Shown here: positions 35,098 to 43,619 of the stretch, in pieces
How positions within the stretch are numbered: the first letter of the stretch is position 1
Layout of the letters: each line of letters opens with the position of its first letter
NCBI GenBank assembly: GCA_902810755.1
Contig: CADDYT010000001.1
Location: 1 to 64,000 of the forward strand
DNA from: Chloroflexota bacterium
Lineage (GTDB): Bacteria; Chloroflexota; Ktedonobacteria; Ktedonobacterales; Ktedonobacteraceae
Direction: 5' to 3'
Length of the DNA: 64,000 bases
Notes under the pieces: model-generated
Told to the model about the DNA's origin: nothing
Databases searched by the model: none
What the model saw: only the letters and a program-made list of their open reading frames with translations
Program-made: the position numbers and the translations under genes

Positions 35098-35640
35098 ATG
35101 CAGAAAAAACCATTCAGAGGAAGGACGATGAAAATCCTACGAGGAGTCGTTCGGGCTTCGGGGCACCGGATCCTGCATCTGGTCGATCCGAGAGATCTGG
35201 ATATCCTGTACTTTGAGGAAACAGGAGAGTTGCCAGAGGGGATGGACTTCGCAGTGCTGTGGAACGAGGTCTGGCGGGAGGGCCGCTGCTACGATTCGTA
35301 CCCGTATAGGACCTTTGTGACCTACAAAGATGCAGAGCGCCTTCCCTTACACGCTGGCATGCTAGCACGTGTACCTCTGTACATCCTTGGCACCGAGCGC
35401 CTCCTGGAAGTCGCTCACGCGTATATGCATGAGCTGGGATATACCCCTACGCAGGAAGGCACCATCCTCGGCACCGGTACGGCCATTGCTTCCGGGGAGT
35501 GTACGCAGGTGGCTGTTCCTGTGGGGAACAAGAGACCGCCGGTGGTGATAACGATCAAGCTGCTCAGCAGTGGAGATATCCGCTTGGTCGCTGATACCGA
35601 AACGTCCCTCACGCCTGATTCAGAGGACACCGTTGGGTAA
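35098..35640 (+). CDS. Hypothetical protein
   Basis: A protein of about 180 residues of unknown function. It has KILRGVVRASGHRILHLVDP, an acidic stretch around YFEETGELPEGMDFAVLWNE, and a C-terminal region with strand-rich, Thr-rich sequence. ATG 35098 has AGGAAGC directly ahead and ATG 35128 has GAGGAAGG; either could be used, and the frame is open to 34993. It lies between the excisionase-like gene and the helicase on the same strand, about 200 nt from each. No domain recognised. Confidence 0.5.
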   Translation: MQKKPFRGRTMKILRGVVRASGHRILHLVDPRDLDILYFEETGELPEGMDFAVLWNEVWREGRCYDSYPYRTFVTYKDAERLPLHAGMLARVPLYILGTERLLEVAHAYMHELGYTPTQEGTILGTGTAIASGECTQVAVPVGNKRPPVVITIKLLSSGDIRLVADTETSLTPDSEDTVG

Positions 35641-35710
35641 CAGGGGCTGCGGTGCTGCGCTGCCTGTACGATCCTACAGGATGGAGAGCCTATGAATAAC
35701 GCCACTTGCA

Positions 35711-35775
35711 AAAAGCGTGTGTATGCTTTATGTATGCTTTATAGTAGCAGCAGTAGAAAGCATACACACGCTTTT
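35711..35775. promoter_or_regulatory. 19-bp perfect inverted repeat before the SNF2-like gene
   Basis: AAAAGCGTGTGTATGCTTT (35711-35729) and its exact complement (35757-35775) are separated by 27 nt. The loop itself contains another TGTATGCTTTAT. The repeat ends 49 nt before the likely start codon at 35825. It may be an operator or a leader hairpin. Confidence 0.75.
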
Positions 35776-35824
35776 AAACTCACCAATAGAGGCTGAAGCA
35801 AGGAAAAGGAAAGACAATGATCTG

Positions 35825-38251
35825 ATGAGTACGGTTGTCTCAGATACACACCAGCAGATACAGGCATGCTTGCGCTATCTCGCTGCGCATCATGATGGGG
35901 AGCGTCATGGTTTCAGGCGCGTCGATGCCGCCTTTGGGAGACAGCTTGCTGAGGTGGACCAACTCACACTGGCTCAGATAGTTGTTGGCGCGAAGCTGCT
36001 CCGCAAGTACCGCAGACAACTGGAGGCAGCTGAACTCCGTCTTCCCACACACCAAGAGATAGAAGCGTACCTGACTATACAGCAGCCACCCGCTCCCGCG
36101 AGGCAGGCAGCACCGCGTCCTGGCGTTGTGCCAGGCACGAGTATCAACCAGGTCTACATTATGCAAGGCCGCCTGGTCGTTAAGTATGCCTATGATCGCG
36201 TGAAGTACGCGGCGATGGCCACGCTCAAAGAGAAGGTACCCGGGTGTGTGTTTAACCTCTTTGGCTTGGGCGAATGGTCATTCCCTATACGGGCCGTTGC
36301 TACCGTCCTAGAAGCACTCAAGCCGTTTCGGGATTTTGTCTATAGCGATGACATTCCGGCCCTGATCGAGTGGGCAAGAGCAAAAAAGGAACTTGCCAGG
36401 CAACAGGCAGGGCTGCAAAAGACGTTTGCCGAACTGGAGCGGCAGGCCGCCTTGGATGCTGTTCAACCCTTCCTCAACGGTGAACCCGTTGCCAACGGCC
36501 AGGTCCTTTTTGCACATCAGCGCGAGGCTGTGCAGTGCCTGATCGAGCGAAAGTGCCTGATTCTAGCACACGATCTTGGGCTCGGCAAGACCAGATCGGC
36601 CTTGATGGCTGCGAAGGGCTATGAGCTGCCGGTGATGGTGATTTGTCCCGCGAGTCTGCGGATCAACTGGCTGCGGGAGGCCGAAGCCGTCCAGGTACCC
36701 ATCCAGGTCTACAGTTGGGCTAAACTGCCCGAGCCTCCCGAGGACGACGATTACATCCTGATTGCTGACGAGGCCCACTATGTGCAGACGTTGAAAACCA
36801 AACGCACGCAAGGCTTTCTCAGGCTAGCAGAGCATGCGCGTGCAATGTATGCCTTGACCGGCACACCGATGAAAAACGGCCCCATCAACCTCTATCCCTT
36901 GCTGCTTGCCTGCAAGCATCCTCTAGCACAAGACAAGCGAGCGTATGAGCAGCGCTACTGTAATGCTCACCTGCGCCGCGTTGGACGCGGGAGGCTGGTC
37001 TATGATGTGAGTGGGGCCTCGAACCTCGAAGAACTGCACGCCAAGACGTGTGATGTCTTGTTGTACAAGAAAAAAGAGGAGTGCCTCAAAGACCTGCCGC
37101 CAAAGGTGCGTATTATGCGCCAAGCGGACGTATCGCAAGAGGCGAAGCGGGCATACCAGGCCAAGGTTGATCAATTGCGGCAGAAGCATCAGCAGCGTAT
37201 GCAGCAGAAGTGGGCTGAGCGCGCTACTACTTCGAGCCTAGGAGTCGCAGGAGCCACGCTTGATGAAGAGATGGATGACGAGCAGGGCGAGGCGATAGTC
37301 GAGTTGGAGATAGAGCGTCAGGCGGGGAGCCTGATCAAGGTTCAGAGCGCCATCACCATCGCTCAAGAGGTGCTGGAACAGGGAGAATCCATTGTCCTGT
37401 TTACCGCCTTCCGCGAGAGCGCACACAAGATCGCTGAGGCCCTCGACGCGGAGTGTCTTTCTGGTGAGAGTGACCCTTCTGGAGGGGAGCGCCAGGCCAT
37501 CATTGACCGCTTCCAGGCCAAAGAAAAGCGTGCACTGGTGTGCCTGATCGGGACAGGTGGCCTTGGCTATACGCTCACGGCGGCGCAAACGGTCGTGTTG
37601 GTCGACCGTTCCTGGACGTCTACCGAGGCCCAGCAGTGTGAGGACCGTCTCCATCGCATTGGTCAGCAGGGCAGTGTGACAGCGATCTGGCTCCAGTACG
37701 GGCCGATCGACGAGCGGATTGATGCCCTTCTTCAGAGAAAGCGGGAGCGCATTGACCTCCTCGTGGAAGGTGAGCGGAAGAGTATCCGTTCCCTGGCCAG
37801 AGAGATCCTGGAAAGCGCTCGCCAAGGCACACCCATCGAACAGCTGCTCGACCTGGCACATCAACTGGATCGAGGAAAGGAACAGCATCGCGAAACCAGC
37901 AATGGGGACACTCTCGTCGCTCATTCTGGCCAAGCACAAGAACAATCGTTGCCGATCGCGGCTCAACCGATCGAAGCAACTTCGCGCGATCCTGGGCATG
38001 TCGCGCTGTCACCAACAGCGGAGAATCACATGATCGAGACTGAGGATCAGTCGCAAGCTGAGGCGCAAAAAAAGGACGGGCGTCTGAAGGGAGAGGTTCC
38101 ACGCATCCGTGTCAACATCATGTTAGATGAGCAGGTCGTGGCCTTTCTGCGGTCAATGAAGGCGTCCAATCAGACCTCCAGCAAAGAGGGTGGCTATAGT
38201 GGCTTCCTGGAGCGACTCGTGAAAGAATCGGACGAATTTCAGGCCTATTGA
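35825..38251 (+). CDS. SNF2-family DNA translocase/helicase with RHH-like tail
   Basis: A protein of about 808 residues. The N-terminal 200 residues include a region with YDRVKYAAMATLKEKVPGCV resembling the HARP-like segment of SMARCAL1 relatives. The SNF2 core follows: LFAHQREAVQCL, motif I ILAHDLGLGKTRSAL, motif II LIADEAHYVQ, motif III ALTGTPMKNG, and the C-terminal lobe VLFTAFRESAHK, LIGTGGLGYTLTAAQTVVLV and CEDRLHRIGQQGSV. It would translocate on or remodel DNA using ATP. The last 50 residues, PRIRVNIMLDEQVVAFLRSM and onward, look like a ribbon-helix-helix domain, an unusual fusion. ATG 35825 is preferred since an earlier in-frame start at 35717 would place the inverted repeat inside the coding sequence. 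A copy of the repeat motif follows the stop. Confidence 0.8.
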   Translation: MSTVVSDTHQQIQACLRYLAAHHDGERHGFRRVDAAFGRQLAEVDQLTLAQIVVGAKLLRKYRRQLEAAELRLPTHQEIEAYLTIQQPPAPARQAAPRPGVVPGTSINQVYIMQGRLVVKYAYDRVKYAAMATLKEKVPGCVFNLFGLGEWSFPIRAVATVLEALKPFRDFVYSDDIPALIEWARAKKELARQQAGLQKTFAELERQAALDAVQPFLNGEPVANGQVLFAHQREAVQCLIERKCLILAHDLGLGKTRSALMAAKGYELPVMVICPASLRINWLREAEAVQVPIQVYSWAKLPEPPEDDDYILIADEAHYVQTLKTKRTQGFLRLAEHARAMYALTGTPMKNGPINLYPLLLACKHPLAQDKRAYEQRYCNAHLRRVGRGRLVYDVSGASNLEELHAKTCDVLLYKKKEECLKDLPPKVRIMRQADVSQEAKRAYQAKVDQLRQKHQQRMQQKWAERATTSSLGVAGATLDEEMDDEQGEAIVELEIERQAGSLIKVQSAITIAQEVLEQGESIVLFTAFRESAHKIAEALDAECLSGESDPSGGERQAIIDRFQAKEKRALVCLIGTGGLGYTLTAAQTVVLVDRSWTSTEAQQCEDRLHRIGQQGSVTAIWLQYGPIDERIDALLQRKRERIDLLVEGERKSIRSLAREILESARQGTPIEQLLDLAHQLDRGKEQHRETSNGDTLVAHSGQAQEQSLPIAAQPIEATSRDPGHVALSPTAENHMIETEDQSQAEAQKKDGRLKGEVPRIRVNIMLDEQVVAFLRSMKASNQTSSKEGGYSGFLERLVKESDEFQAY

Positions 38252-38262
38252 AGAGCCAAAAT

Positions 38263-38281
38263 AAGCGTGTGGATGCTTTTT
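38263..38281 (+). repeat. Downstream copy of the SNF2-gene motif
   Basis: AAGCGTGTGGATGCTTTTT is 12 nt after the helicase stop and matches 35713-35731 at 17 of 19 positions in the same orientation. The helicase gene is thus bracketed by related sites. Confidence 0.6.
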
Positions 38282-38393
38282 CAACCGCTCTTGATGTGAG
38301 CATGTAAGGTGCTGTCGTTACGTTCAAAGCAGGGGATGTCAAGCACCGGTTCTCTCAGAATCGCTTTCACCTGCTCATTGATTGTGAGGTAGT

Positions 38394-39182
38394 TCATTGA
38401 TTCTCTCCCTCTAACCTTGCTCCCCTGGCCGTAAGCGATCTCCGTTGTCTCTGTCTCATCGTGCAATGCTGAACAGTGCCTTTTCTTAGGAGTGGAACAA
38501 TGACGAATGTATTTACGCCCCGTAGGCTGTTTGATGATGCTGCACTCTCCCCTCTGCCATTGTTGAAAGACAGTTTCTGTGACCTGCTGACCTCAACTCG
38601 ATACCACCAGCCAGCGTCCAAAGGTGGCCCAATTTCATCCTGGTACTCTTCCGAATCCGCCGGCGGATTCGGAAGAGTACCGCTAGTAAGAGTAATAGGG
38701 ATTGTGCCGAGATACGTGTAAAACAAGGCAGGTAACTCGTAATGGGCACGCACCAGTTCTTCAATTGCCGCGTTGAGCAGATCGGCGGGGTTGTCCATCA
38801 CCTGGGCCGCACGGATGATCGTTTCGGTCGCCAAGTGCTCGGCCTGTTCATCGTAGGGTTTCACGTCCAGGTAGGTGCGGATAGCACGTTGATGGCGGTA
38901 GAGCGTGCGAGGAGGATAGCTCACGGTCACCTCTGCTGAGTACTGGACACAGGTGCGAATATGCTCGACAATGACAGCGGGAATGTCGTTGGGGGAAGGA
39001 AAGTATCCCAGGCGTTGAAACACCTTGTAGAGCACCAGAAAACTGAGGATGGACTGCTCGCCCCGACAGGTAGCAGCCGCGTGTTCGCGTTCCTTCTGGG
39101 TTGGGGTATACCAGTCCGCCAATTCTTTGGCGCCCGGAGCCCGCTTCATGCGGGGATAGGCTGTTCGCTCAATGGCGACCAT
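38394..39182 (-). pseudogene. Truncated Tn3-family transposase (N-terminal DUF4158 part)
   Basis: The first 150 or so residues, starting VAIERTAYPRMKRAPGAKEL and with SFLVLYKVFQRLGYFPSPND, AVIVEHIR and MDNPADLLNAAIEELVRAHY, are the N-terminal DNA-binding region of Tn3-type transposases, which are normally about 1000 residues. After ELPALF the sequence leaves the family and continues for about 110 residues of unrelated reading frame. The catalytic DDE domain is missing. A 40-bp perfect palindrome (38642-38681) lies shortly after the break. No Tn3 terminal inverted repeat or resolvase is nearby. This is a remnant, not an active element. Confidence 0.8.
38642..38681. repeat. 40-bp perfect palindrome
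   Basis: GGTACTCTTCCGAATCCGCC is followed immediately by its exact complement, with no spacer. It lies within the transposase remnant just past the point where homology to Tn3 transposases stops. It could act as a hairpin terminator or mark an inverted-duplication junction. Confidence 0.85.
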
Positions 39183-39479
39183 CGTCTCTGCTCCTCTGTT
39201 CTCACGGGCACACGCCTCGGCTCGGCTTCCGGCAGAGGAGGCCCTGCTTCGGCTACTATAGCCAAGGAACAGCAGCGGCGCAAGCGAGTAGGAAGAATGG
39301 TTCTTGCCACCGGCGGGAAGCAGCGGAAAGCCGGCTCTCTTCCCTCTCCGTGGGGAAACGATCGTGGGGATCCATCGTCTGCGCCAACAGCATGACCAAT
39401 CAGTGTGTTGCGCGGTGAAGCGCTGAGGGCAGCAAGGGGAGATAAAGAGAAAGGTGGTTTCTCCTGATCTTCTCCCATC

Positions 39480-39827
39480 TCACGTTCCCTCAATGCGGCG
39501 GCGCGGCCAGAACGTCACGACCAGGGCGAGGGCAAAGCCCAGGAAACTCGCCAGCGTCAACCACCCAAGGGGACTGGCCCGTCCTGAAAGCAGCTCGTAG
39601 AGCGCATCGGTAATCAGCCAGAGCTGGACAATGACAATGGCAGCGACCAGGAAGACCTGCCCCTGCACGATCGCGGTCCGCCCAGGGATACCCAGGTAAT
39701 TGGGACCGGGTCTCGGCCCATGCGGCCCTTGCGGTGGACGCTCGACCTTTGGGTCGTCCGGGTTGGCGCTTGGGGAAAGTTGGATGTGAGGCTGCCTCAT
39801 GCGCCCGGTTGCTCTGCTTCTGCTCAT
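39480..39827 (-). CDS. Small two-helix membrane protein of the respiratory operon
   Basis: A 115-residue protein with a proline-rich N-terminus and two membrane segments (VFLVAAIVIVQLWLITDALY and WLTLASFLGFALALVVTFW), ending in a basic tail WPRRRIEGT that points to a cytoplasmic C-terminus. It starts by ATGA overlap with the Rieske gene and is the last gene of the operon. It may anchor or assemble the complex. No named family is claimed. Confidence 0.65.
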   Translation of the reverse strand: MSRSRATGRMRQPHIQLSPSANPDDPKVERPPQGPHGPRPGPNYLGIPGRTAIVQGQVFLVAAIVIVQLWLITDALYELLSGRASPLGWLTLASFLGFALALVVTFWPRRRIEGT

Positions 39828-40396
39828 CGCGGCACCACCTTCACAGCGTAAATGATGCCGTCCTGCACCGCCAGTTCAATCAGTGGCAGCGGGCGCGTAG
39901 GAGGCCCCGCCAGCACCTCTCCTGTGGCCGCGTCAAAGAATCCCTCATGGCAGGGGCAGTAGAGCTGTTTGCTTGTCCCCTGGTAGGTGACCGCGCAGGA
40001 GAGATGCGTACACACATCGCTATAGGCCACCAGCCCCTTTCCCGGCAGGTTGATCAGAATGCCCTGAGCATACTGGTCCGGGAAATCGAAGACCTTCCAC
40101 GCGTTCTCCGCCAGTTCCCCAACGCGTGCGACCGGCACGGCCTTGACCTGCGCGCCCGACGGCAGGTTGCCCACCAGGGCGAGCATCCCCGTCCCCAGGA
40201 ACAACGCCCCCGAGCCGGCCAGCAGGAAGCGCAAGGTATCGCGCCGCGTGACGACCTCGTCCTCGCTCCAGGGGTAGGGGAACTCTGCGCGCCATTCCTC
40301 CTGATCGGGTCGGCGTGCTCTCCCGGTTCCGTGTGGGCCGGCGGGTGAGCGCGCCTCGCTCTCCGGCTGCTCTTGCGCACGCATCTCTTGTTCCAT
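39824..40396 (-). CDS. Rieske [2Fe-2S] protein
   Basis: A 190-residue electron carrier. A twin-arginine-like region RRDTLRFLLAGSGALFLGTG is followed by a hydrophobic anchor, so export by Tat and attachment to the outer face of the membrane are likely. The cluster ligands are in CTHLSC and CPCHEGFF, with GPPTRPLPLIELAVQDG as the usual C-terminal part. ATG 40396 has GGAGG six nt upstream. In the operon it could link a membrane quinol site to the molybdoenzyme or form a bc-like module with the membrane subunit, though no cytochrome b of the bc type is seen. Confidence 0.88.
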   Translation of the reverse strand: MEQEMRAQEQPESEARSPAGPHGTGRARRPDQEEWRAEFPYPWSEDEVVTRRDTLRFLLAGSGALFLGTGMLALVGNLPSGAQVKAVPVARVGELAENAWKVFDFPDQYAQGILINLPGKGLVAYSDVCTHLSCAVTYQGTSKQLYCPCHEGFFDAATGEVLAGPPTRPLPLIELAVQDGIIYAVKVVPR

Positions 40397-40413
40397 GAAT
40401 CGCCTCCTTACAC

Positions 40414-41202
40414 TTACTCGTCACGGGTATCATGCACCCCGGCGCTCCCGATGGGTGAGGTGGGAACCGTGAACGGCTCGGGCTCGCGCGGTGCCCAGGG
40501 CTGCGGGGGAGCCGCACGCTCTGGGATCCCAGCGGTCTCGGCCTCCACCCACGCCTCCGCATTGCGTTCAGCGGTGGCTTGCGGCACCTGACTGCCTTTG
40601 CCCAGGGTTGCCTCGTCCAGCAGCGCCATGAGGTCGAGGGCCTCGTCCTCCTCCGTCAGGACCACGTAGTTGCGCGTGCGCACCCGCTGCCGCCCGAAAT
40701 AGAAGACGTTGACGGGTTTTGCTCCCTGTAAGCCCCGGCCTGCTGCCACCCACTCTTCATAGGTGCCATAGAAGATGGCCTGCGTGGGGCAGACCGTCGC
40801 GCACATGGGGCCTTTGCCCTGGCTGGTGCGGTCATAGCACAGGTTGCACTTGCGCATGTAGTGCCCCCTGCTATCGAACTTGGGCACGCCAAACGGGCAG
40901 GCATAGCCGCAGTTCTCGCAGTAGATGCAGCGCGTCTCATCCGCCTGGTGGACCACGCCATCGGGGCTGACCAAGATGGCCTGCGCCGGGCACACCTGGG
41001 CGCAGGGAGCCAGCGGGTCCTCGCAGTGCATACAGAGCGTCGGCGAGGAGGCTACGGTGTCGGCGCGCTCGATATAATCGATGTAGATCATGCTCTCGCC
41101 CTTATGGGTGTCGCATTCGCGGCAGGCCGCGACGCACGAGCGGCACCCGATACAGCGCGAGGGATCCAGAAACATCTGTTTGACCACAACCGTTTCTATC
41201 AC
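40414..41202 (-). CDS. Four-cluster ferredoxin-type electron transfer subunit
   Basis: A 262-residue iron-sulfur protein of the DmsB/NrfC/FdhB type with four [4Fe-4S] sets: CIGCRSCVAACREC, CMHCEDPLAPCAQVCP, CIYCENCGYACPFG and CNLCYDRTSQGKGPMCATVC. It would carry electrons between the molybdoenzyme and the membrane subunit. The GTG start at 41202 follows AGGAAAGGG six nt upstream and places the first cluster near residue 17. The C-terminal 70 residues are Pro/Glu-rich and not part of the fold. It follows the molybdoenzyme gene by about 40 nt. Confidence 0.88.
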   Translation of the reverse strand: MIETVVVKQMFLDPSRCIGCRSCVAACRECDTHKGESMIYIDYIERADTVASSPTLCMHCEDPLAPCAQVCPAQAILVSPDGVVHQADETRCIYCENCGYACPFGVPKFDSRGHYMRKCNLCYDRTSQGKGPMCATVCPTQAIFYGTYEEWVAAGRGLQGAKPVNVFYFGRQRVRTRNYVVLTEEDEALDLMALLDEATLGKGSQVPQATAERNAEAWVEAETAGIPERAAPPQPWAPREPEPFTVPTSPIGSAGVHDTRDE

Positions 41203-41244
41203 GGTGTTCCCTTTCCTTTCTCTCGTCACCCGGACGCCAGATCC

Positions 41245-43536
41245 CTAGCGTAAGGTGGGCGTGGCTGTGGCGTTCGCTATCGGCAATTCACGCCGACGCT
41301 TCTGCGCCGCGAGGAGCTCCGTCACATCGATCTCCTTCGCCCACTCAGGCGGGGCTGCCGCGCGGGTAGCCACGCAGGCACAGACTTTGTATTCCGGGAT
41401 CTTCATCATCGGCTCCAGCACCGGATTGGTCAATTGATTCGCCGCCTGCGTGTGTCCATAGTGATACGGGATGAAGAGCGTATCAGGGCGAATGGAGCGC
41501 ACCACGAGCGCGGGCGCCGTCATCTCACCGCGCCGCGTGCGCACCGTGACCCAGTCTCCATCTGCGACGCCCAACCGCGCCGCGGTCTGCTCGTGCATTT
41601 CCACCCAGGGATACGGGGCCATCTCCCGCAGGAACGGCGTCCGTCGCGTCTGGTTGCCGGAAAGGTAGTGATAAATGACGCGCCCGGTGGTGAGCACCAG
41701 CGGGTACTCCTGGTCGGGTTCTTCTGCTGGCGGAATATAGGGAACGGGATGGAAGCGGGCTTTGCCATCAGGGAAACCGAAGCGCTCTTCGTACAGGCGC
41801 GGCGTCCCCGGGTGATCCTCCGATGGACAGGGCCAGAAGACGCCGTTCTGCTCGGCAATCTTCTCGTAGGTGATGCCCCAGTAGTCCGACTTCGCGCCCC
41901 GTGTACAGAGCCGCAGCTCGTCGAAGATCTCACGCGCGGAGTGGAAGGTGAAGTACTGCCCCTTGCCAAGCCACCGCGCCAGGTCGCACACGATCTGCCA
42001 GTCGAGGCGCGCTTCTCCTGGCGGATCGACGGCTTTGTTATATTTGATCACCCGTCCTTCTAAACTCGTGGTGGTCCCCTCATCCTCGGCCCAGACATTG
42101 CCCGGCAGCACAATATCGGCCAGCTCGGCGGTCTCCGACAGGAAAAAGTCGAGCACCACAAACAGATCCAGGCTGCGCAAGGCCCGTTCCGCTGTGTGCT
42201 GATCGGGCAGGGATACCATCGGGTTCGAGCAAATCAGCAGGCAGGCGCGGATCTCCTGGCGCAGCATGGCCGGGATCATCAGGGTTGCCGGGTAGCCGGC
42301 GTGCGGCAGCTCTTTTTCGTCGATGCCCCAGACCGAGCAGATATAGGCGCGATCCTCCGGGTCTTCGATCTCGCGGCAGCCGGGCAGTTGCGAGGCTTTC
42401 TGGCCGACTTCGCGGCCGCCCTGACCATTGCCTTGCCCGGTCAGCGTGCCACATCCCGCTCCGGGACGCCCGAAGTTGCCGGTTGCGAGCGCCAGGTTGA
42501 TGGCGGCGACGCCGTTATCCACGCCCTTGCTCTGATGTTCCAGCCCGCGCGCCGTATAGATCAGCGCGGCACGGGCATGGCCGTATATGCGAGCCGCTTC
42601 AACGATGGTCTCGGGCCGCAGTCCGCAGACCCTGGCCACACGCTCCGGCGGGTAGTGCTCCACCAGCGCCCTGGTCTCTTCCCAGCCCACCGTGCGCTCG
42701 CGAATGAAGTCCTCATCGAGGAGTCCTTCTTTGAGAATGACGTACAGCATGCCGTTCAAGAGCGCGGAATCGGTGCCAGAGCGCAAGGGCAGGAAGAGAT
42801 CAGCCGTGCGCGCAATCGGTGTCTGGCGGGGGTCGGCCACGATCAGCTTGCAACCCCGGTCGCGCGCCTGCCACAGATAGCTGGTGACGATGGGAAAGCA
42901 CTCACCGACATTGGCCCCGATCACAAAAATACAATCGGCGTGGAGCATGTCGCTGATGGGGTTCGCAGCGCGATCAAGGCCCAGCGAGCGCTCATTGGCA
43001 CCCGTGGCTGAAGACATGCATAGCCGCCCGTTATAGTCGGTATGGCGTGTGCCCAGCGCCACGCGGGCGAACTTGCCCATGAGATAGCATTTCTCATTGG
43101 TCATCGACGACCCGCTAAAAATGGCGACCGCATCGTTGCCGTAGTGCGCCTGCACCTCGCGGAAGCGGCGGGTGATGGTATCGAGGGCTTCATCCCAGCT
43201 CACCTGCTCAAGCGGACTTTCCTTCCCATGACGGCGCATCAACGGATAAAGCAAGCGGTCGGGGTGGTTGACCGTCTGATAGGCGGTGGCCCCTTTGGGG
43301 CAGAGCATCCCGTGGTTGAGCGGAAAGTCCTCACGTGGCTCCACGCCGACGACTTTGCCGTCAGCTACCTTGAGATACATCCCGCACTGCACACCACAAT
43401 AGCAGCAATGCGTCGGCACATAGCGATCAATCTCTTCGTCGGTCCGCCAGTGCGCCGGAACATTGGCACCGGTGTGAAAGTCGAAGGTTTCCCGCTGGCG
43501 CTGGCCGCGCCGAAAGATGCCTTTATCAACCGTCAT
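41245..43536 (-). CDS. Molybdopterin oxidoreductase, nitrate-reductase-like
   Basis: A 763-residue bis-MGD enzyme. The N-terminal [4Fe-4S] ligands are Cys44, Cys47, Cys51 and Cys79 (C-x2-C-x3-C-x27-C). The probable molybdenum ligand is Cys173 in NGRLCMSSA, the sequence seen in assimilatory and periplasmic nitrate reductases (NarB/NasA/NapA) rather than the VC/VU-HGP type of formate dehydrogenases. Other family marks are ADCIFVIGANVGECFPI, ALATGNFGRPGAGCGTLTGQ, LADIVLPGNVWAEDEGTTTS and SGNQTRRTPFLREM. No Tat signal is seen, so a cytoplasmic location is likely. Nitrate is the best guess for the substrate but another oxyanion or formate is possible. It belongs to the minus-strand operon 47412 to 39480. 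Confidence 0.85.
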   Translation of the reverse strand: MTVDKGIFRRGQRQRETFDFHTGANVPAHWRTDEEIDRYVPTHCCYCGVQCGMYLKVADGKVVGVEPREDFPLNHGMLCPKGATAYQTVNHPDRLLYPLMRRHGKESPLEQVSWDEALDTITRRFREVQAHYGNDAVAIFSGSSMTNEKCYLMGKFARVALGTRHTDYNGRLCMSSATGANERSLGLDRAANPISDMLHADCIFVIGANVGECFPIVTSYLWQARDRGCKLIVADPRQTPIARTADLFLPLRSGTDSALLNGMLYVILKEGLLDEDFIRERTVGWEETRALVEHYPPERVARVCGLRPETIVEAARIYGHARAALIYTARGLEHQSKGVDNGVAAINLALATGNFGRPGAGCGTLTGQGNGQGGREVGQKASQLPGCREIEDPEDRAYICSVWGIDEKELPHAGYPATLMIPAMLRQEIRACLLICSNPMVSLPDQHTAERALRSLDLFVVLDFFLSETAELADIVLPGNVWAEDEGTTTSLEGRVIKYNKAVDPPGEARLDWQIVCDLARWLGKGQYFTFHSAREIFDELRLCTRGAKSDYWGITYEKIAEQNGVFWPCPSEDHPGTPRLYEERFGFPDGKARFHPVPYIPPAEEPDQEYPLVLTTGRVIYHYLSGNQTRRTPFLREMAPYPWVEMHEQTAARLGVADGDWVTVRTRRGEMTAPALVVRSIRPDTLFIPYHYGHTQAANQLTNPVLEPMMKIPEYKVCACVATRAAAPPEWAKEIDVTELLAAQKRRRELPIANATATPTLR

Positions 43537-43619
43537 CCTTTTCTCCCTTCCAGTGTGTCACGTTCGAAAGACCAGGGCCTGTGTGCTTGACAGGATACAG
43601 GATCATCATCTGTCGTTCC

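Noticed and set aside
35717..35824. N-terminal extension of the SNF2-like protein from 35717
   Set aside because: It would run through the 19-bp inverted repeat and has no ribosome-binding site; the residues are low in protein character.
38394..39182. Intact novel gene encoding a 262-residue protein
   Set aside because: The N-terminal 150 residues clearly match Tn3 transposase DUF4158 and the rest is an unrelated run-on containing a perfect palindrome, so a remnant is more likely.
41245..43536. Formate dehydrogenase alpha subunit
   Set aside because: The molybdenum ligand motif is NGRLCMSSA, as in nitrate reductases, not the VCHGP/VUHGP type. Formate cannot be fully excluded without phylogeny.
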